Shown: positions 35,464-44,648 of the stretch, piece by piece
Position numbering within the stretch: the stretch's first letter is position 1
How the letters are laid out: each line of letters starts with the position of its first letter
From: Glaciecola blandensis
Lineage (GTDB): Bacteria; Pseudomonadota; Gammaproteobacteria; Enterobacterales; Alteromonadaceae
Length of the DNA: 64,000 bases
NCBI RefSeq assembly: GCF_031846165.1
Contig: NZ_JAVRIE010000005.1
Location: 62,001 to 126,000 of the forward strand
Direction of reading: 5' to 3'
Position numbers and translations under genes: made by a program
Notes under the pieces: model-generated
Told to the model about the DNA's origin: nothing
Databases searched by the model: none
Seen by the model: the letters and a program-made list of their open reading frames with translations, nothing else

Positions 35464-37092
35464 ATGAAAAAAAATCTTGTTAGATTAGGAGCCCGTGTTC
35501 TGCTGGCTGGCAGTATTTACTTTTTAGCTTCAGCAAAATCATACGCTGGTTGGGAAGTGTCTTGGATTGATCGCTTTGACGGTGACAGTGTCAATTGGGA
35601 CAACTGGACCGCACAAATACAAGCCAACTATAACAATGAAATACAGTGTTATACCGATGATGATAGTTCAGCGTTAAAAAACTATGATGTATCCGATGGC
35701 ACGCTTAAGATTATTGCGCGTAAACAGAATATCGACTGCCCGGGTCAAAGTGGTGCTAGTAGAACGTGGACATCGGGTCGCTTAAACAGTAAAGACAAAG
35801 CTGAGTTTTTATATGGACGTTTGGAAACGCGGCTGCGATTCTTAGAGCTCCGAGGTGGAACTTGGCCTGCTTTTTGGATGCTAGAGAATCGGATTGCTGA
35901 AAATCCGATAAAAGGTGATAACGACAATGTTAATTGGCCGAACCCCGGGGCAGGTGAAATTGACGTTTGGGAGTGGTTTTCTAACTCTGGTGATTCATAC
36001 ATAACCAATTTCTTTAACGTTCACAACTGCGGAGGTGAAGTTCGTCCTGCTTATCCTGGCGGCGCTCCAGATGTGATGGTGTTTAATCGCTACGCGATAG
36101 AGTGGACTGCACAGGACATCACCTTCTATATGAATGACAACGTGGTTGCGCAACACAACCTAAGTGAATGCCCACAGTACAAAGAACCTATGTTTGCCTT
36201 AATCAATGTTGCTGTCGGTGGCAACCTTGGAGGGGCGGTTGATCCTGAACTTACCAGCGCGACTTTAGAAGTTGATTATATTGCACACTGCGTTGCTTCA
36301 AGCGCAAACGAAAGACAATACTGCAACGAAAGCACACCAGTAGCGCTTGATGATGACGGTGACGGTGTCGTTAATGCTGATGATTTATGTCCAAATACAG
36401 AGGCAAATACAGAGGTTGATGCAGATGGATGTGAAGTGCAGCAACAACCCAACGAAGCGGCTCCAGAACCGTCTGAAGAGTCAGTGAATGTGATTTCCTT
36501 ATTCAGTGATAGTTACCAGAATATTGCGGATATAAATTACAATCCTAACTGGAACCAGGTGACGCAAGTTAGCCAAATTCAGATACAAGACAATACGGTT
36601 TTGAAGTACCAAAACTTGAACTACCAAGGCACGGACTTTGACCAAAACAAACAAGATGTTTCTAACATGGCTGAATTTCGTCTGGACTATTGGACCAAGG
36701 ATGCTACTCAGCTACGCGTTTACTTAATCAGCCCTGGTCCAGTTGAAATTGCCTATGATATTGAAATTGAACAGCAGAGCTGGCAATCAGTGGCTATTCC
36801 AATTTCCGTTTTTGATGGCGTTGATTTGACCAACCTTTTTCAGTTGAAAATAGAAGGGAACGGTACAGTGTTTTTAGATAATCTACTTTTTGTCGCTGAA
36901 ACGCAAACCGCTAATCCACCGCCTGCACCGCCAGCAACACCGCCTGCACCGCCAGCAACACCGCCTGCAGTAGAACCTGAGCCATCGCCAATTGATACTG
37001 AATCGAGTGGCGGCGCGACATCACTCTCTTTGGTTTTATTGCTTACTTGTCTTGCTTTGATTCGCCGTCGAACGGCACTGACTAAAGACTAG
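35464..37092 (+). CDS. GH16 beta-glucanase (laminarinase type) with GlyGly-CTERM tail
   Basis: The 542-residue protein has a signal peptide, then a GH16 catalytic domain (about 30-280) with the signature E165-I-D-V-W-E170 inside GEIDVWEW, the retaining nucleophile and acid/base of the family. A calcium-type thrombospondin-3 repeat (DDDGDGVVNADDLCPNTEA) and a carbohydrate-binding-like beta domain (about 345-480) follow, then a proline-rich linker. The tail has SSGG (GG at about 516-517), a membrane helix and RRR, the GlyGly-CTERM sorting signal processed by rhombosortase. It probably degrades laminarin-type beta-1,3-glucans at the cell surface. No SusCD-like or other glucanase genes adjoin it. 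Confidence 0.9.
   Translation: MKKNLVRLGARVLLAGSIYFLASAKSYAGWEVSWIDRFDGDSVNWDNWTAQIQANYNNEIQCYTDDDSSALKNYDVSDGTLKIIARKQNIDCPGQSGASRTWTSGRLNSKDKAEFLYGRLETRLRFLELRGGTWPAFWMLENRIAENPIKGDNDNVNWPNPGAGEIDVWEWFSNSGDSYITNFFNVHNCGGEVRPAYPGGAPDVMVFNRYAIEWTAQDITFYMNDNVVAQHNLSECPQYKEPMFALINVAVGGNLGGAVDPELTSATLEVDYIAHCVASSANERQYCNESTPVALDDDGDGVVNADDLCPNTEANTEVDADGCEVQQQPNEAAPEPSEESVNVISLFSDSYQNIADINYNPNWNQVTQVSQIQIQDNTVLKYQNLNYQGTDFDQNKQDVSNMAEFRLDYWTKDATQLRVYLISPGPVEIAYDIEIEQQSWQSVAIPISVFDGVDLTNLFQLKIEGNGTVFLDNLLFVAETQTANPPPAPPATPPAPPATPPAVEPEPSPIDTESSGGATSLSLVLLLTCLALIRRRTALTKD
36919..36969 (+). repeat. 21-bp tandem repeat in the Pro-rich linker
   Basis: Two exact copies of a 21-bp unit starting CCGCCTGCACCGCC, plus nine bases of a third, encode (PPAPPAT)n between the binding domain and the sorting tail of the GH16 protein. 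In-frame length variation between strains would be expected. Confidence 0.8.
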
Positions 37093-37187
37093 TTCTGAGT
37101 TTTGAGGTAAGTTGACTAAAATAACAATGTTTATTTATTGTTCTATACTTTGCTTGGAAATATTCCAATAAAGCAAAGGAGAACGAC

Positions 37188-37562
37188 ATGCAAAATCCAG
37201 TAGGTTGGTTTGAAATATATGTTCAGGATATGGCTCGAGCAACTGCCTTTTATGAAAAAGTACTACTAACAAGTTTTGAATCAATTACTGACCCGACAGA
37301 TGACTCGGTACAGATGATGGCTTTTCCATCTAATTATGAAACTTATGGTGCCAGTGGCGCGCTGGTGCATATGAAAGGTGTTCCGTCTGGTGGCAGCACG
37401 ATGGTGTATTTCTCGTGCGATGATTGTGCCATTGAGCAGTCTCGAGTACTTGATGCTGGTGGCAAAATTGAAAGAGAGAAAATGTCTATTGGTGAATATG
37501 GTTTTATCTCCTTAGTGTGCGATACTGAAGGCAACATGATTGGACTGCATTCTCAAACATAG
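37188..37562 (+). CDS. VOC-family (glyoxalase-like) protein
   Basis: The 124-residue protein is a single vicinal-oxygen-chelate domain: GWFEIYVQDMARATAFYEKVL at the N terminus and YGFISLVCDTEGNMIGLHSQ at the C terminus, with likely metal ligands at both halves. The family includes glyoxalases, dioxygenases and resistance proteins. A strong AAAGGAG ribosome site is present. Function unknown, single gene. Confidence 0.85.
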   Translation: MQNPVGWFEIYVQDMARATAFYEKVLLTSFESITDPTDDSVQMMAFPSNYETYGASGALVHMKGVPSGGSTMVYFSCDDCAIEQSRVLDAGGKIEREKMSIGEYGFISLVCDTEGNMIGLHSQT

Positions 37563-37925
37563 CGCATTTACACAAGGAACTGCAATGCAATCGCCGAATC
37601 TAGTCTAGGCTTCATCTGGCGATTGCTAGACTGATGCACCTTCGTGAAAATGGTGAAAGCGCACATGCTTTTTCTTTTAAAAGCAACTTCAGCAACGGTC
37701 AGTAGAGAGTCCTCAGTCAAGTGAGCAACCTGCAAAACCCTGTCAAAAATTAGAAGCCAAGCATAAACACCGATAATAAAAACTTGCCTAAGGTGTGTTG
37801 GTGATGTATAACACTATTAAGTATTGGTGTGTTGGTGATGTATGACACCTAGTTTCGCTTCTATCACTTGTGTTGAACACTTAACTATAGTCGGTAATTA
37901 AAACAACTATGACGAGGAAAGACCT
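37563..37925. other. Regulatory region of the GntR/ABC operon
   Basis: This 363-bp gap has no gene. Its right half holds two direct repeats and a palindrome built from GTGTT/AACAC half-sites, described separately. The left half shows nothing recognisable. Confidence 0.5.
37792..37880 (+). promoter_or_regulatory. Direct repeats and palindrome, candidate GntR operators
   Basis: Two 23-bp copies starting GGTGTGTTGGTGATG (37792-37814 and 37826-37848), differing at one base, are 34 bp apart. Each contains the half-sites GTGTT and (A/G)ACAC around a ten-base spacer. A third site, GTGTTGAACAC (37870-37880), is a perfect palindrome. They end 45 bp before the ATG of a GntR/YtrA regulator, so autoregulation is inferred. 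Confidence 0.6.
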
Positions 37926-38288
37926 ATGTCTAAACAATGGGATAACGATATCCCTATTTACATACAACTTTATCAGCAAGTCATTCGTCGGATTCTAGAT
38001 GGCAACATTACTGAAGGTGAAGCCTTACCATCTGTTAGGACAGTGGCTGCAGAATATCAACTTAATCCGGTCACCATTTCTAAGGCATATCAGATGTTAC
38101 AAGACGAGCAAATTGTTGAAAAACAGCGTGGTTTAGGCCTATTTGTAAAAGCAGGTGTTCAAGAACTCATATTGGCAAGAGAACGCAGTCACTTTTTAGA
38201 AAAAGAGTGGCCTGTCGTGTTAGAGCAAATTGCTCGTCTCAAACTATCTGCTGAACAACTGCTGAGCGCACAAAAGGAGGGGAAATAA
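37926..38288 (+). CDS. GntR-family regulator, YtrA subfamily
   Basis: The 120-residue protein has the GntR winged helix (IPIYIQLYQQVIRRILDGN, then LPSVRTVAAEYQLNPVTISKAYQMLQDEQIV) with the short C-terminal helix typical of the YtrA subfamily, which pairs with ABC transporter genes. The ATP-binding gene starts in its stop codon (TAATG). It probably represses this operon until an envelope stress or antibiotic signal appears. Confidence 0.9.
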   Translation: MSKQWDNDIPIYIQLYQQVIRRILDGNITEGEALPSVRTVAAEYQLNPVTISKAYQMLQDEQIVEKQRGLGLFVKAGVQELILARERSHFLEKEWPVVLEQIARLKLSAEQLLSAQKEGK

Positions 38289-39190
38289 TGGAAGCCTTAA
38301 TTAGAATGACCAGGCTGAGTAAGAGTTACGGTAAGAAACCGGTATTGAAGAATCTCAACCTTTCTGTAATGCCGGGTCAAATTTTAGGTTTAGTTGGGCC
38401 TAATGGGGCAGGCAAAAGTACTTGTCTTCACGCTATGTTGGGCTTAACAAGCTATGAAGGCGATATAGAAGTCTGTTCTTTTAACCCGCGAAAACAGCGT
38501 ATCAATATGTTGAAAGACGTCGCCTATATTTCTGATGTTGCTGTTTTACCTTCTTGGTTAAAAGTTTCCGATGCGCTGAGTTATATGGAAGGTGTTCATC
38601 CTAACTTCGATATTCAAAAAGCCAAAGCATTCATCGCAAAAACGAATATTAGTTTGTCGTCTAAAGTGAAAACGCTATCCAAAGGCATGGTGACACAATT
38701 ACATTTAGCCTTGGTCTTGGCTGTCGATGCGAAGGTTTTGGTATTAGATGAACCAACACTGGGGCTTGATATTCTTACTAGACGCCAATTCTACACCCAT
38801 CTTCTGGAAGAGTTTTACACCGAAGAAAAATGCATTGTAGTGACCACGCATCAGATTGAAGAGATTGAAAATATTCTGACTGATGTCGCTTTTATCCGCG
38901 ATGGCGAAATTGTGTTGGCTGAAAGTTGCGAAGACCTAAATGCTCGCTATCAATTGTTAGCCGTCGATAATGAACACTTGGCTACAGCGCAAAGTTTAAA
39001 GCCACTGTACTCCACGAGCATGATGGGGTTGCACAGTATGTTAATCGATCTCAATCAGCTACCAGAAAATCATGTACCACTTTCAGACTTGGGTAAAGTT
39101 CAAAAAGCGTCGTTAGCCGATATTTTTGTTGGTTTGATGTCGAAAGAGCAAGTTGTTGACGAGAAAGAAGTCGAAGGAGAGAACGCATGA
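38288..39190 (+). CDS. ABC transporter ATP-binding protein
   Basis: The 300-residue protein has Walker A GPNGAGKST, the signature LSKGMVTQLHLAL, Walker B VLVLDEPTLGLD and the switch TTHQIEE. This is the arrangement of the YtrB/BcrA drug-type exporters. It is coupled to the regulator upstream by TAATG and to the permease downstream by a 4-base overlap (ATGA). Confidence 0.93.
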   Translation: MEALIRMTRLSKSYGKKPVLKNLNLSVMPGQILGLVGPNGAGKSTCLHAMLGLTSYEGDIEVCSFNPRKQRINMLKDVAYISDVAVLPSWLKVSDALSYMEGVHPNFDIQKAKAFIAKTNISLSSKVKTLSKGMVTQLHLALVLAVDAKVLVLDEPTLGLDILTRRQFYTHLLEEFYTEEKCIVVTTHQIEEIENILTDVAFIRDGEIVLAESCEDLNARYQLLAVDNEHLATAQSLKPLYSTSMMGLHSMLIDLNQLPENHVPLSDLGKVQKASLADIFVGLMSKEQVVDEKEVEGENA

Positions 39191-40110
39191 ACTATCAGCA
39201 AATAAAAAGTAGCTTTCAACGCGAAATCTGGGAATCTCAGAAGACCTTTGTATGGACCCCGATTGTCATGGCAGCCTTGTTCTTCGTGCTGCTAGCATTT
39301 GAACTCCTTACGGCAAATGACTACCAAATGGAGAATATAGGTAACTTAATTAAACTGGCGCAATATCCTGATGCTAGCGAACAACTTGATCGTTTTGGCT
39401 TCCTTCTTGTTCAAGTTGTGATGGGGATATTTCTATCGATTGCTGGCCTATCTCAGCTACGCTATTTCTTATCATGTTTGTTTGACGAGCGACGAGACTT
39501 ATCGATTTATTTTTGGCGTTCGTTACCGGTTTCAGATTTGCAAAATATCATTGTGAAATTCGTCACTGGTGCTCTCGTTATACCCATCACTTTCATTTTG
39601 GCGGCTATGGCTTTAATTTTTGTTGGGTTTAGTTTCTTTCTGATCCTAATGTCGATTACCCTATCAGGCCCTGATATTGGCGTTTGGCAGTTTGCGTCAT
39701 CGGTGAATTTGCTCACTCCAATTATGAGTGTTTTCTTAAGCATTATTCCAATGACCTTGTGGATGTTTCCAATATTTGCATGGTTAATGTTGGCATCTAT
39801 GATTGCAGGTCGAGCACCGTTTTTATGGGCGCTTCTGCCGATTGTATTCGTAATGCTGGCTGAAGTCGTCATAGTGAAAGTGTTCAATAGTGGCGATTTC
39901 TTTTTTGTTTATGCATTAAGAGACTATCTTTCGATTAGCCCAGAATTGCTTGCTGAGAATGGCATACGATTTACGTTTGAAAATGACGGTTTTACACCTG
40001 ATTTAATTCCAAAAGCGATTATGAGTAAAGTGGGTATGATTCCCTTGGGTTTAGGTGCTGTCTTTATGGGCGCAACGTATTGGTTGAGAGTGAATCGTAG
40101 CCACGAGTAG
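39187..40110 (+). CDS. ABC-2-type permease
   Basis: The 307-residue protein has about six membrane helices, with a long loop between helix 1 and helix 2 and the DERRDLSIYFWRSLPVSDLQ stretch typical of ABC-2 permeases next to bacitracin-type ATPases. It completes the exporter with the preceding ATP-binding gene. Substrate unknown. Confidence 0.85.
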   Translation: MNYQQIKSSFQREIWESQKTFVWTPIVMAALFFVLLAFELLTANDYQMENIGNLIKLAQYPDASEQLDRFGFLLVQVVMGIFLSIAGLSQLRYFLSCLFDERRDLSIYFWRSLPVSDLQNIIVKFVTGALVIPITFILAAMALIFVGFSFFLILMSITLSGPDIGVWQFASSVNLLTPIMSVFLSIIPMTLWMFPIFAWLMLASMIAGRAPFLWALLPIVFVMLAEVVIVKVFNSGDFFFVYALRDYLSISPELLAENGIRFTFENDGFTPDLIPKAIMSKVGMIPLGLGAVFMGATYWLRVNRSHE

Positions 40111-40140
40111 AGAACACAGTAAAACAAACGTTCTAGCTTG

Positions 40141-40168
40141 GCTCAGCTTGCACTCATGCAATCTGAGC
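40141..40168. terminator. Composite stem-loop between convergent operons
   Basis: GCTCAG-c-TTGCA-CTCA-TGCAA-t-CTGAGC forms an 11-bp stem with one mismatch and a four-base loop, between the ABC operon and the convergent two-component operon. No T-run follows. Confidence 0.5.
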
Positions 40169-40857
40169 TACAAGGCCCACAGTCTTTTAAATTCGCTGGT
40201 TTGTCTTTTGGAAATAATCACCTTCAGGCCGTTTTTCAGTGCGACCTGAAGCGAGCCATTCTCCATTGCGTCTATAGATTCTATAAAGTGCGTATTGACT
40301 AGCCAGCTCCTACTCGCTTTAAAAAATAAATCGTGATCTAAGCGTTCATGGATAGCACTGATAGGCCGGTGAACGCATGGTGATGCTTTATCAAAATAGA
40401 CTTTTGTGTAATTTCCTAAAGCCTCAAAAGCGAAGATCTCGTCCACGCTCACAAAATAACATTCGTCTCTATCTTTAATAAAAATACGTTTTTCAGGACT
40501 AAGGGTCTCCTTTTGGACTCGTACTTTTGACAAAGCCTTTTCCAAGCGTTCTTGACGCACGGGTTTTAATAAGTAATCGAGCGCATTGTATTCAAATGAT
40601 TTGATTGCATGTTCATTGAATGCTGTCACGAAGATCACTTGTGGCATTTCTTGGCACTGCTCCAAAATATCGAAACCGTCACCATCAGGCAAATCAATAT
40701 CAAGCAAGAGTAAATCGATAGTGTTGTGCCTCAAAATCTCAAGTGCATCTTGCACGTTAGCAGCCTCAGCAACAACTTCAACATTGCCTATCGCCAGCAC
40801 TTGCTGTTTTAGTTCGAGTCTTGCCAAGCGGCTGTCATCAACAATGGCAATGCGCAT
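40168..40857 (-). CDS. LytTR-family response regulator
   Basis: The 229-residue protein has a receiver domain (LLLLDIDLPDGDG, phosphorylated Asp in DID; KPV at the end of helix 5) and a C-terminal LytTR DNA-binding domain with ALGNYTKVYFD and FFKASRSWLVNTHFIESI. It immediately follows the LytS-type kinase gene (stop and start adjacent). It probably controls genes for envelope functions such as the serine hydrolase or the exporter. Confidence 0.92.
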   Translation of the reverse strand: MRIAIVDDSRLARLELKQQVLAIGNVEVVAEAANVQDALEILRHNTIDLLLLDIDLPDGDGFDILEQCQEMPQVIFVTAFNEHAIKSFEYNALDYLLKPVRQERLEKALSKVRVQKETLSPEKRIFIKDRDECYFVSVDEIFAFEALGNYTKVYFDKASPCVHRPISAIHERLDHDLFFKASRSWLVNTHFIESIDAMENGSLQVALKNGLKVIISKRQTSEFKRLWAL

Positions 40858-41928
40858 TTATTTCTTTTCCTCAAATTGTTCTAAGGGAAGAACGATACTC
40901 ACAGTAGCGAAACCATTATCGTAGGACAGTGATAGTGACGGGGACACTACACTATTTTTGGGATATAACAGCGCTAACCGTCGGCGAATATTCTTTATTC
41001 CGATGCCTGCGTTCGATTGAGTCGAGATATTTTCATTCACTTTTGGCAGCGGATTACTGACATGAATATGCAGTGCGTTTGCTTGCTCGATTGTTATTTT
41101 AAGAGAAATAACACCGCCATCGACCAAGCGCGCTACGCCATGCTTGATTGCATTTTCAACACACAACTGTAACAGCATTTTTGGTATCAATGCGCATTGA
41201 GCCTCGTCACTTACCTCACTCTCAAACCTTAATCGATCTTCATATTGTATTTTACATAAGGCGATATATTCCTGCAGAATCTCAAGCTCTTTCTCAAGGA
41301 GTACTTTTGCACTTTGGTGCTGCTCCAATGAATAACGTAACATGTCCGATAATTGAGCGAGTGAATCTCTAGCTTTGTGAGGCTCTTCTAAAATACTGGC
41401 GCGTATGTTGTTTAAGGTATTGAACAAGAAGTGCGGGTTCAATTGTTGCGACAATACTTCTAATTGACTGCTGGCTAACGCTTCTTTTATCGCGTAAAGC
41501 TGGCGAACTTTTGTCAGCAAAAGGTACACTACTGACCAGAACAACGAAGCGCCAAACATATTATACCAATTACCCCAAAACATCGTTTTAATAGCGAACC
41601 AATGCATACCTTCAGGGATAGGAGGCACTGAGCCAAAGTAGATGAATAGCAGGATGCAAAGCACCATAAGGGATGTACCGAAACTCGCTCCCAGCATCGA
41701 TTGAACGATGAAGTATATGACTTGATAAAATATGTTTGCAGTGTTCAAGAAGCGTCTGAAACCATAACGGCTGACGTAAGAATAGAGACCGGTTCCAAAA
41801 ATCAGAGTGATCGCAAAATAAATTTCTTGGTGGGCCAAGCCTCTAGTGAAGTGAATACTACCTGTTATTACCGAAAATACCGATAGCCAAGCTAAGAGCT
41901 GATAGTAGTGTACATATCTGCTTTGCAT
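40858..41928 (-). CDS. LytS-type sensor histidine kinase
   Basis: The 356-residue protein has several N-terminal membrane helices and the His_kinase domain LNPHFLFNTLNNIR (phospho-His in NPHFLF), with ATP-binding LLLQLCVENAIKHG and GIGIKNIRRRL. It has no periplasmic sensor domain, so it likely senses the membrane. The ATG overlaps the stop of the serine hydrolase (TAATG); the response regulator follows directly. Confidence 0.92.
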   Translation of the reverse strand: MQSRYVHYYQLLAWLSVFSVITGSIHFTRGLAHQEIYFAITLIFGTGLYSYVSRYGFRRFLNTANIFYQVIYFIVQSMLGASFGTSLMVLCILLFIYFGSVPPIPEGMHWFAIKTMFWGNWYNMFGASLFWSVVYLLLTKVRQLYAIKEALASSQLEVLSQQLNPHFLFNTLNNIRASILEEPHKARDSLAQLSDMLRYSLEQHQSAKVLLEKELEILQEYIALCKIQYEDRLRFESEVSDEAQCALIPKMLLQLCVENAIKHGVARLVDGGVISLKITIEQANALHIHVSNPLPKVNENISTQSNAGIGIKNIRRRLALLYPKNSVVSPSLSLSYDNGFATVSIVLPLEQFEEKK

Positions 41929-43574
41929 TAAATACTCTGCAGAGATTTGTCACGAGTTAGTAGTTGATGCGCTTTTTGGTCAAAACTACTCGCTTGGTTG
42001 TTCAACATGATAACGGCTCTTGACCCATCCAAATAAAAGCCCATGAAAGTACTGAACCCGCCTGTCATTCCGTTGTGCCAAGCATATGTTTGTCCTTTAT
42101 CGTCTTTCATAAGCATCCAGCCTAATCCTTGTTCAAATTTACCGGCGGTGGGCGTGTAGGGTGTGAATAGCAACTTGGCAAGTGCGTTCTGTTCCGTCGA
42201 CATCAGCATCATATATTCAGCGTATTTAATCATATCGTCAAGACTTGAAACTACTGCACCTGCACCAGACGCAGCACCCAATGTCCATTTAGGCACGGCT
42301 AAACCTGAGGCATTATGACCTTGCGCCATACTTTTTGCCGGATTATTTATCTCAGGAACAGTGTCAACCGAGAGGTAGCTATTGTCCATTTTAAACACGT
42401 CGAAGATATGTGTTTGCATTTCATTAGCGAGATCTGTATTGCGGTTAATCGCCAGTGCCTCACCTAAAACAGCGAAGGCGAAATTAGAATATTCATGTTT
42501 GTTTTCTTCCGGTAAGTACGTTGGCGCAAGCAAATCTTCCTGCAACATTTCGCGCGTAATATGCTTGAATGGGTTTTGTGGATCCATGCTTTTTTGTAGG
42601 CTAGGAGGATTGCGCTCCAAGCGGCTCGTATGAGTCGCTAGTGCTTGCATAGAAATAGGAGACGCATTTTCAAAAAAACGGTCAACGGTGGTTTGTAATT
42701 CGAGCTGGCCCTCTACTACTTGCTTTGATAACAGATACGCAGTGAATGTTTTACTAATTGAGCCTATTTCATATTGTGTCGTTGGGCCATGCTCACCCCA
42801 AAATCGGGTAGTGATCTTGCCATTTTCTATCACGGCTACGCTTCCACCTTTTTCACCAAACTCAGCAGGCTTAAATTGCAAATGAGCATTTTTATCATTG
42901 ACCTTACTCAATGTAAGTGGCATTGGCATGCCTTGCACGAAAGTGCCTACGTAGCCTTCACTACTTTTCGTGCTAGAAAATTTGGCGCCTAGAATCTCTG
43001 ACGTAAAGCTTAATTTTTGCGTATCTATCGATATTTCGTTTATTGGGATCCCAAAGCTATTTTGTGCAGGGCTATCAAGCGCTGCAGAATAGCCGTCTTT
43101 GATCACAGCAATATGCAAAGCTAGGGGAAGCGTGCTGCTTGCATTGATTTTTAAGTCGCCAATGTACTTACCTTCAAATGACATTCTATTTAAGTCGTCT
43201 TTAGATAACTTGTGAAGCACTAAAGGCATCGTTTTGCCTTGAGTAAAAGTGCCTTCAAGTTTGTCGTCAACTACTTTACCTTCAAAGGTCGCACTTAAAC
43301 CCTCGTCAAAGAAAGAAATACTCTGACCGTCAATAGTGAAGCGGCTTGGATCTCGGTCATGCATTCCTTGATTGGGGCTATTGATGGTGAGTGTTTTATT
43401 GTTCTCACTAATTTCAATACCTATGGCAAGTTTAACCCCTTTTGATATTTGTAGTTCGCCTCGCCACATTCCATCATATGTGTTTTTTTCGCTAGCATAA
43501 GTAAGTGGCAATGCCATTAATTGGATGGCAAGCGCAAGAATAAACAGAGATGCTATCTTAGTCACTTTCTTCAT
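41928..43574 (-). CDS. Beta-lactamase-fold serine hydrolase with duplicated N-terminal domain
   Basis: Starting from the ATG at 43574 (AAGGAA upstream) the product is 548 residues with a signal peptide. Two related domains of about 95 residues follow: each has W/Y-x-G-x-L, LPL or KLAIGI, GTF(T/V)QG-x-(M/T)MPL and L-x-K at matching places. Then comes a class C-type beta-lactamase-like domain: S-I-S-K active site in YEIGSISKTF, YSN as the tyrosine triad and HNGMTGG. It could be an esterase or peptidoglycan-modifying enzyme. It is translationally coupled to a sensor kinase gene, which is unusual for this family. Confidence 0.88.
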   Translation of the reverse strand: MKKVTKIASLFILALAIQLMALPLTYASEKNTYDGMWRGELQISKGVKLAIGIEISENNKTLTINSPNQGMHDRDPSRFTIDGQSISFFDEGLSATFEGKVVDDKLEGTFTQGKTMPLVLHKLSKDDLNRMSFEGKYIGDLKINASSTLPLALHIAVIKDGYSAALDSPAQNSFGIPINEISIDTQKLSFTSEILGAKFSSTKSSEGYVGTFVQGMPMPLTLSKVNDKNAHLQFKPAEFGEKGGSVAVIENGKITTRFWGEHGPTTQYEIGSISKTFTAYLLSKQVVEGQLELQTTVDRFFENASPISMQALATHTSRLERNPPSLQKSMDPQNPFKHITREMLQEDLLAPTYLPEENKHEYSNFAFAVLGEALAINRNTDLANEMQTHIFDVFKMDNSYLSVDTVPEINNPAKSMAQGHNASGLAVPKWTLGAASGAGAVVSSLDDMIKYAEYMMLMSTEQNALAKLLFTPYTPTAGKFEQGLGWMLMKDDKGQTYAWHNGMTGGFSTFMGFYLDGSRAVIMLNNQASSFDQKAHQLLTRDKSLQSI

Positions 43575-43739
43575 TTCGATTCCTTTTTCTTTACTGGACG
43601 CTATCACTGTACTCAAATATTTTGATGAAGAAATAAAAATATGACCAGCGGTCAATAGAAGTGACAAACGGGAAAGCTTAGCTTAGAGTATCTTGATTAG
43701 GCTTATTGATGCCATTTAACACTGTGTTTAAGGATAGTT

Positions 43740-44645
43740 ATGAAATCCATTGTTTTGATTTTACTTACTGGGCTTTGCCTTATATCAACAGCAAATGCTC
43801 AGCAAGGCAGTGATATCTATATGGGGGAATTACGAATAGGTGAAGAGGCAATTGTCTCAAATTTGCAAGCTGTAACGAATAACCCAGCTTACACAAATCA
43901 GCCTTATTTTTTTAACGCTTCCAGTTTGTATTTTACGCAAGAGCTTAAAGGCGAAGAGGCGCAAAACGGACAAATGGATATTTTTGTGTATGACTTGCCT
44001 TCGAAAAGCGTCCGGAATGTAAGTCAGTCTAGTGAAAGTGAATATTCACCTACACCAACGCCCGATGGAAATGGTTTATCAGTTATTAGGGTTAATGCGG
44101 AAGGTAAGCAAGAACTTTGGCAATTGGGCTTTTCAGGTGAGCCGCTTCAGCACTATGTGCCTGCAATAGAGCCGGTGGGGTATCAAGTATGGATGAATGA
44201 AAAAGAACTTCTTTTATTTGTGCTAGGCGAACCGCATACTTTGCAAAAAGTAAGTATTGATAAGCCTAATAATAAAGGCGCTGTAATTGACGATAATATC
44301 GGTGCAAGCTTGTATCGGGTGAATAACAGCGATTGGTTTCTTTATTCGCGAGCAGCTGATAAAACGGAATTAAAGGCTTACCACCAAAAAACACGCGTGA
44401 AAAAAGTCCTCGCTGAGCTTCCTAAAGGTAGTCAGTACTTCTCAGTGAGTGCGAATGGAAATGTCGTCACAAGCGATGGTAATAGTTTGTATTATACGGA
44501 AGTAAAGTTAGCAAATGACGGCGACTTAAGTTCAGAAGGAGAGTGGTCAAAGGTTACCGTCGAGCATGCAAAATGTGGCTCGGGCGTTTCTCGCACTGCG
44601 ATTTCTCCCGACGGTAAAACCGTAGCCCTAGTTTGTCCGCACTAA
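43740..44645 (+). CDS. Periplasmic TolB-like beta-propeller protein
   Basis: The 301-residue protein begins with a signal peptide ending ANAQ. It carries several WD40-like/PD40 repeat motifs, such as EYSPTPTPDGNGLSVIR and RTAISPDGKTVALVCPH, as in TolB and related propellers. It is divergent from the serine hydrolase operon, 165 bp away. No enzyme signature; probably a binding protein. Confidence 0.75.
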   Translation: MKSIVLILLTGLCLISTANAQQGSDIYMGELRIGEEAIVSNLQAVTNNPAYTNQPYFFNASSLYFTQELKGEEAQNGQMDIFVYDLPSKSVRNVSQSSESEYSPTPTPDGNGLSVIRVNAEGKQELWQLGFSGEPLQHYVPAIEPVGYQVWMNEKELLLFVLGEPHTLQKVSIDKPNNKGAVIDDNIGASLYRVNNSDWFLYSRAADKTELKAYHQKTRVKKVLAELPKGSQYFSVSANGNVVTSDGNSLYYTEVKLANDGDLSSEGEWSKVTVEHAKCGSGVSRTAISPDGKTVALVCPH

Positions 44646-44648
44646 TGG

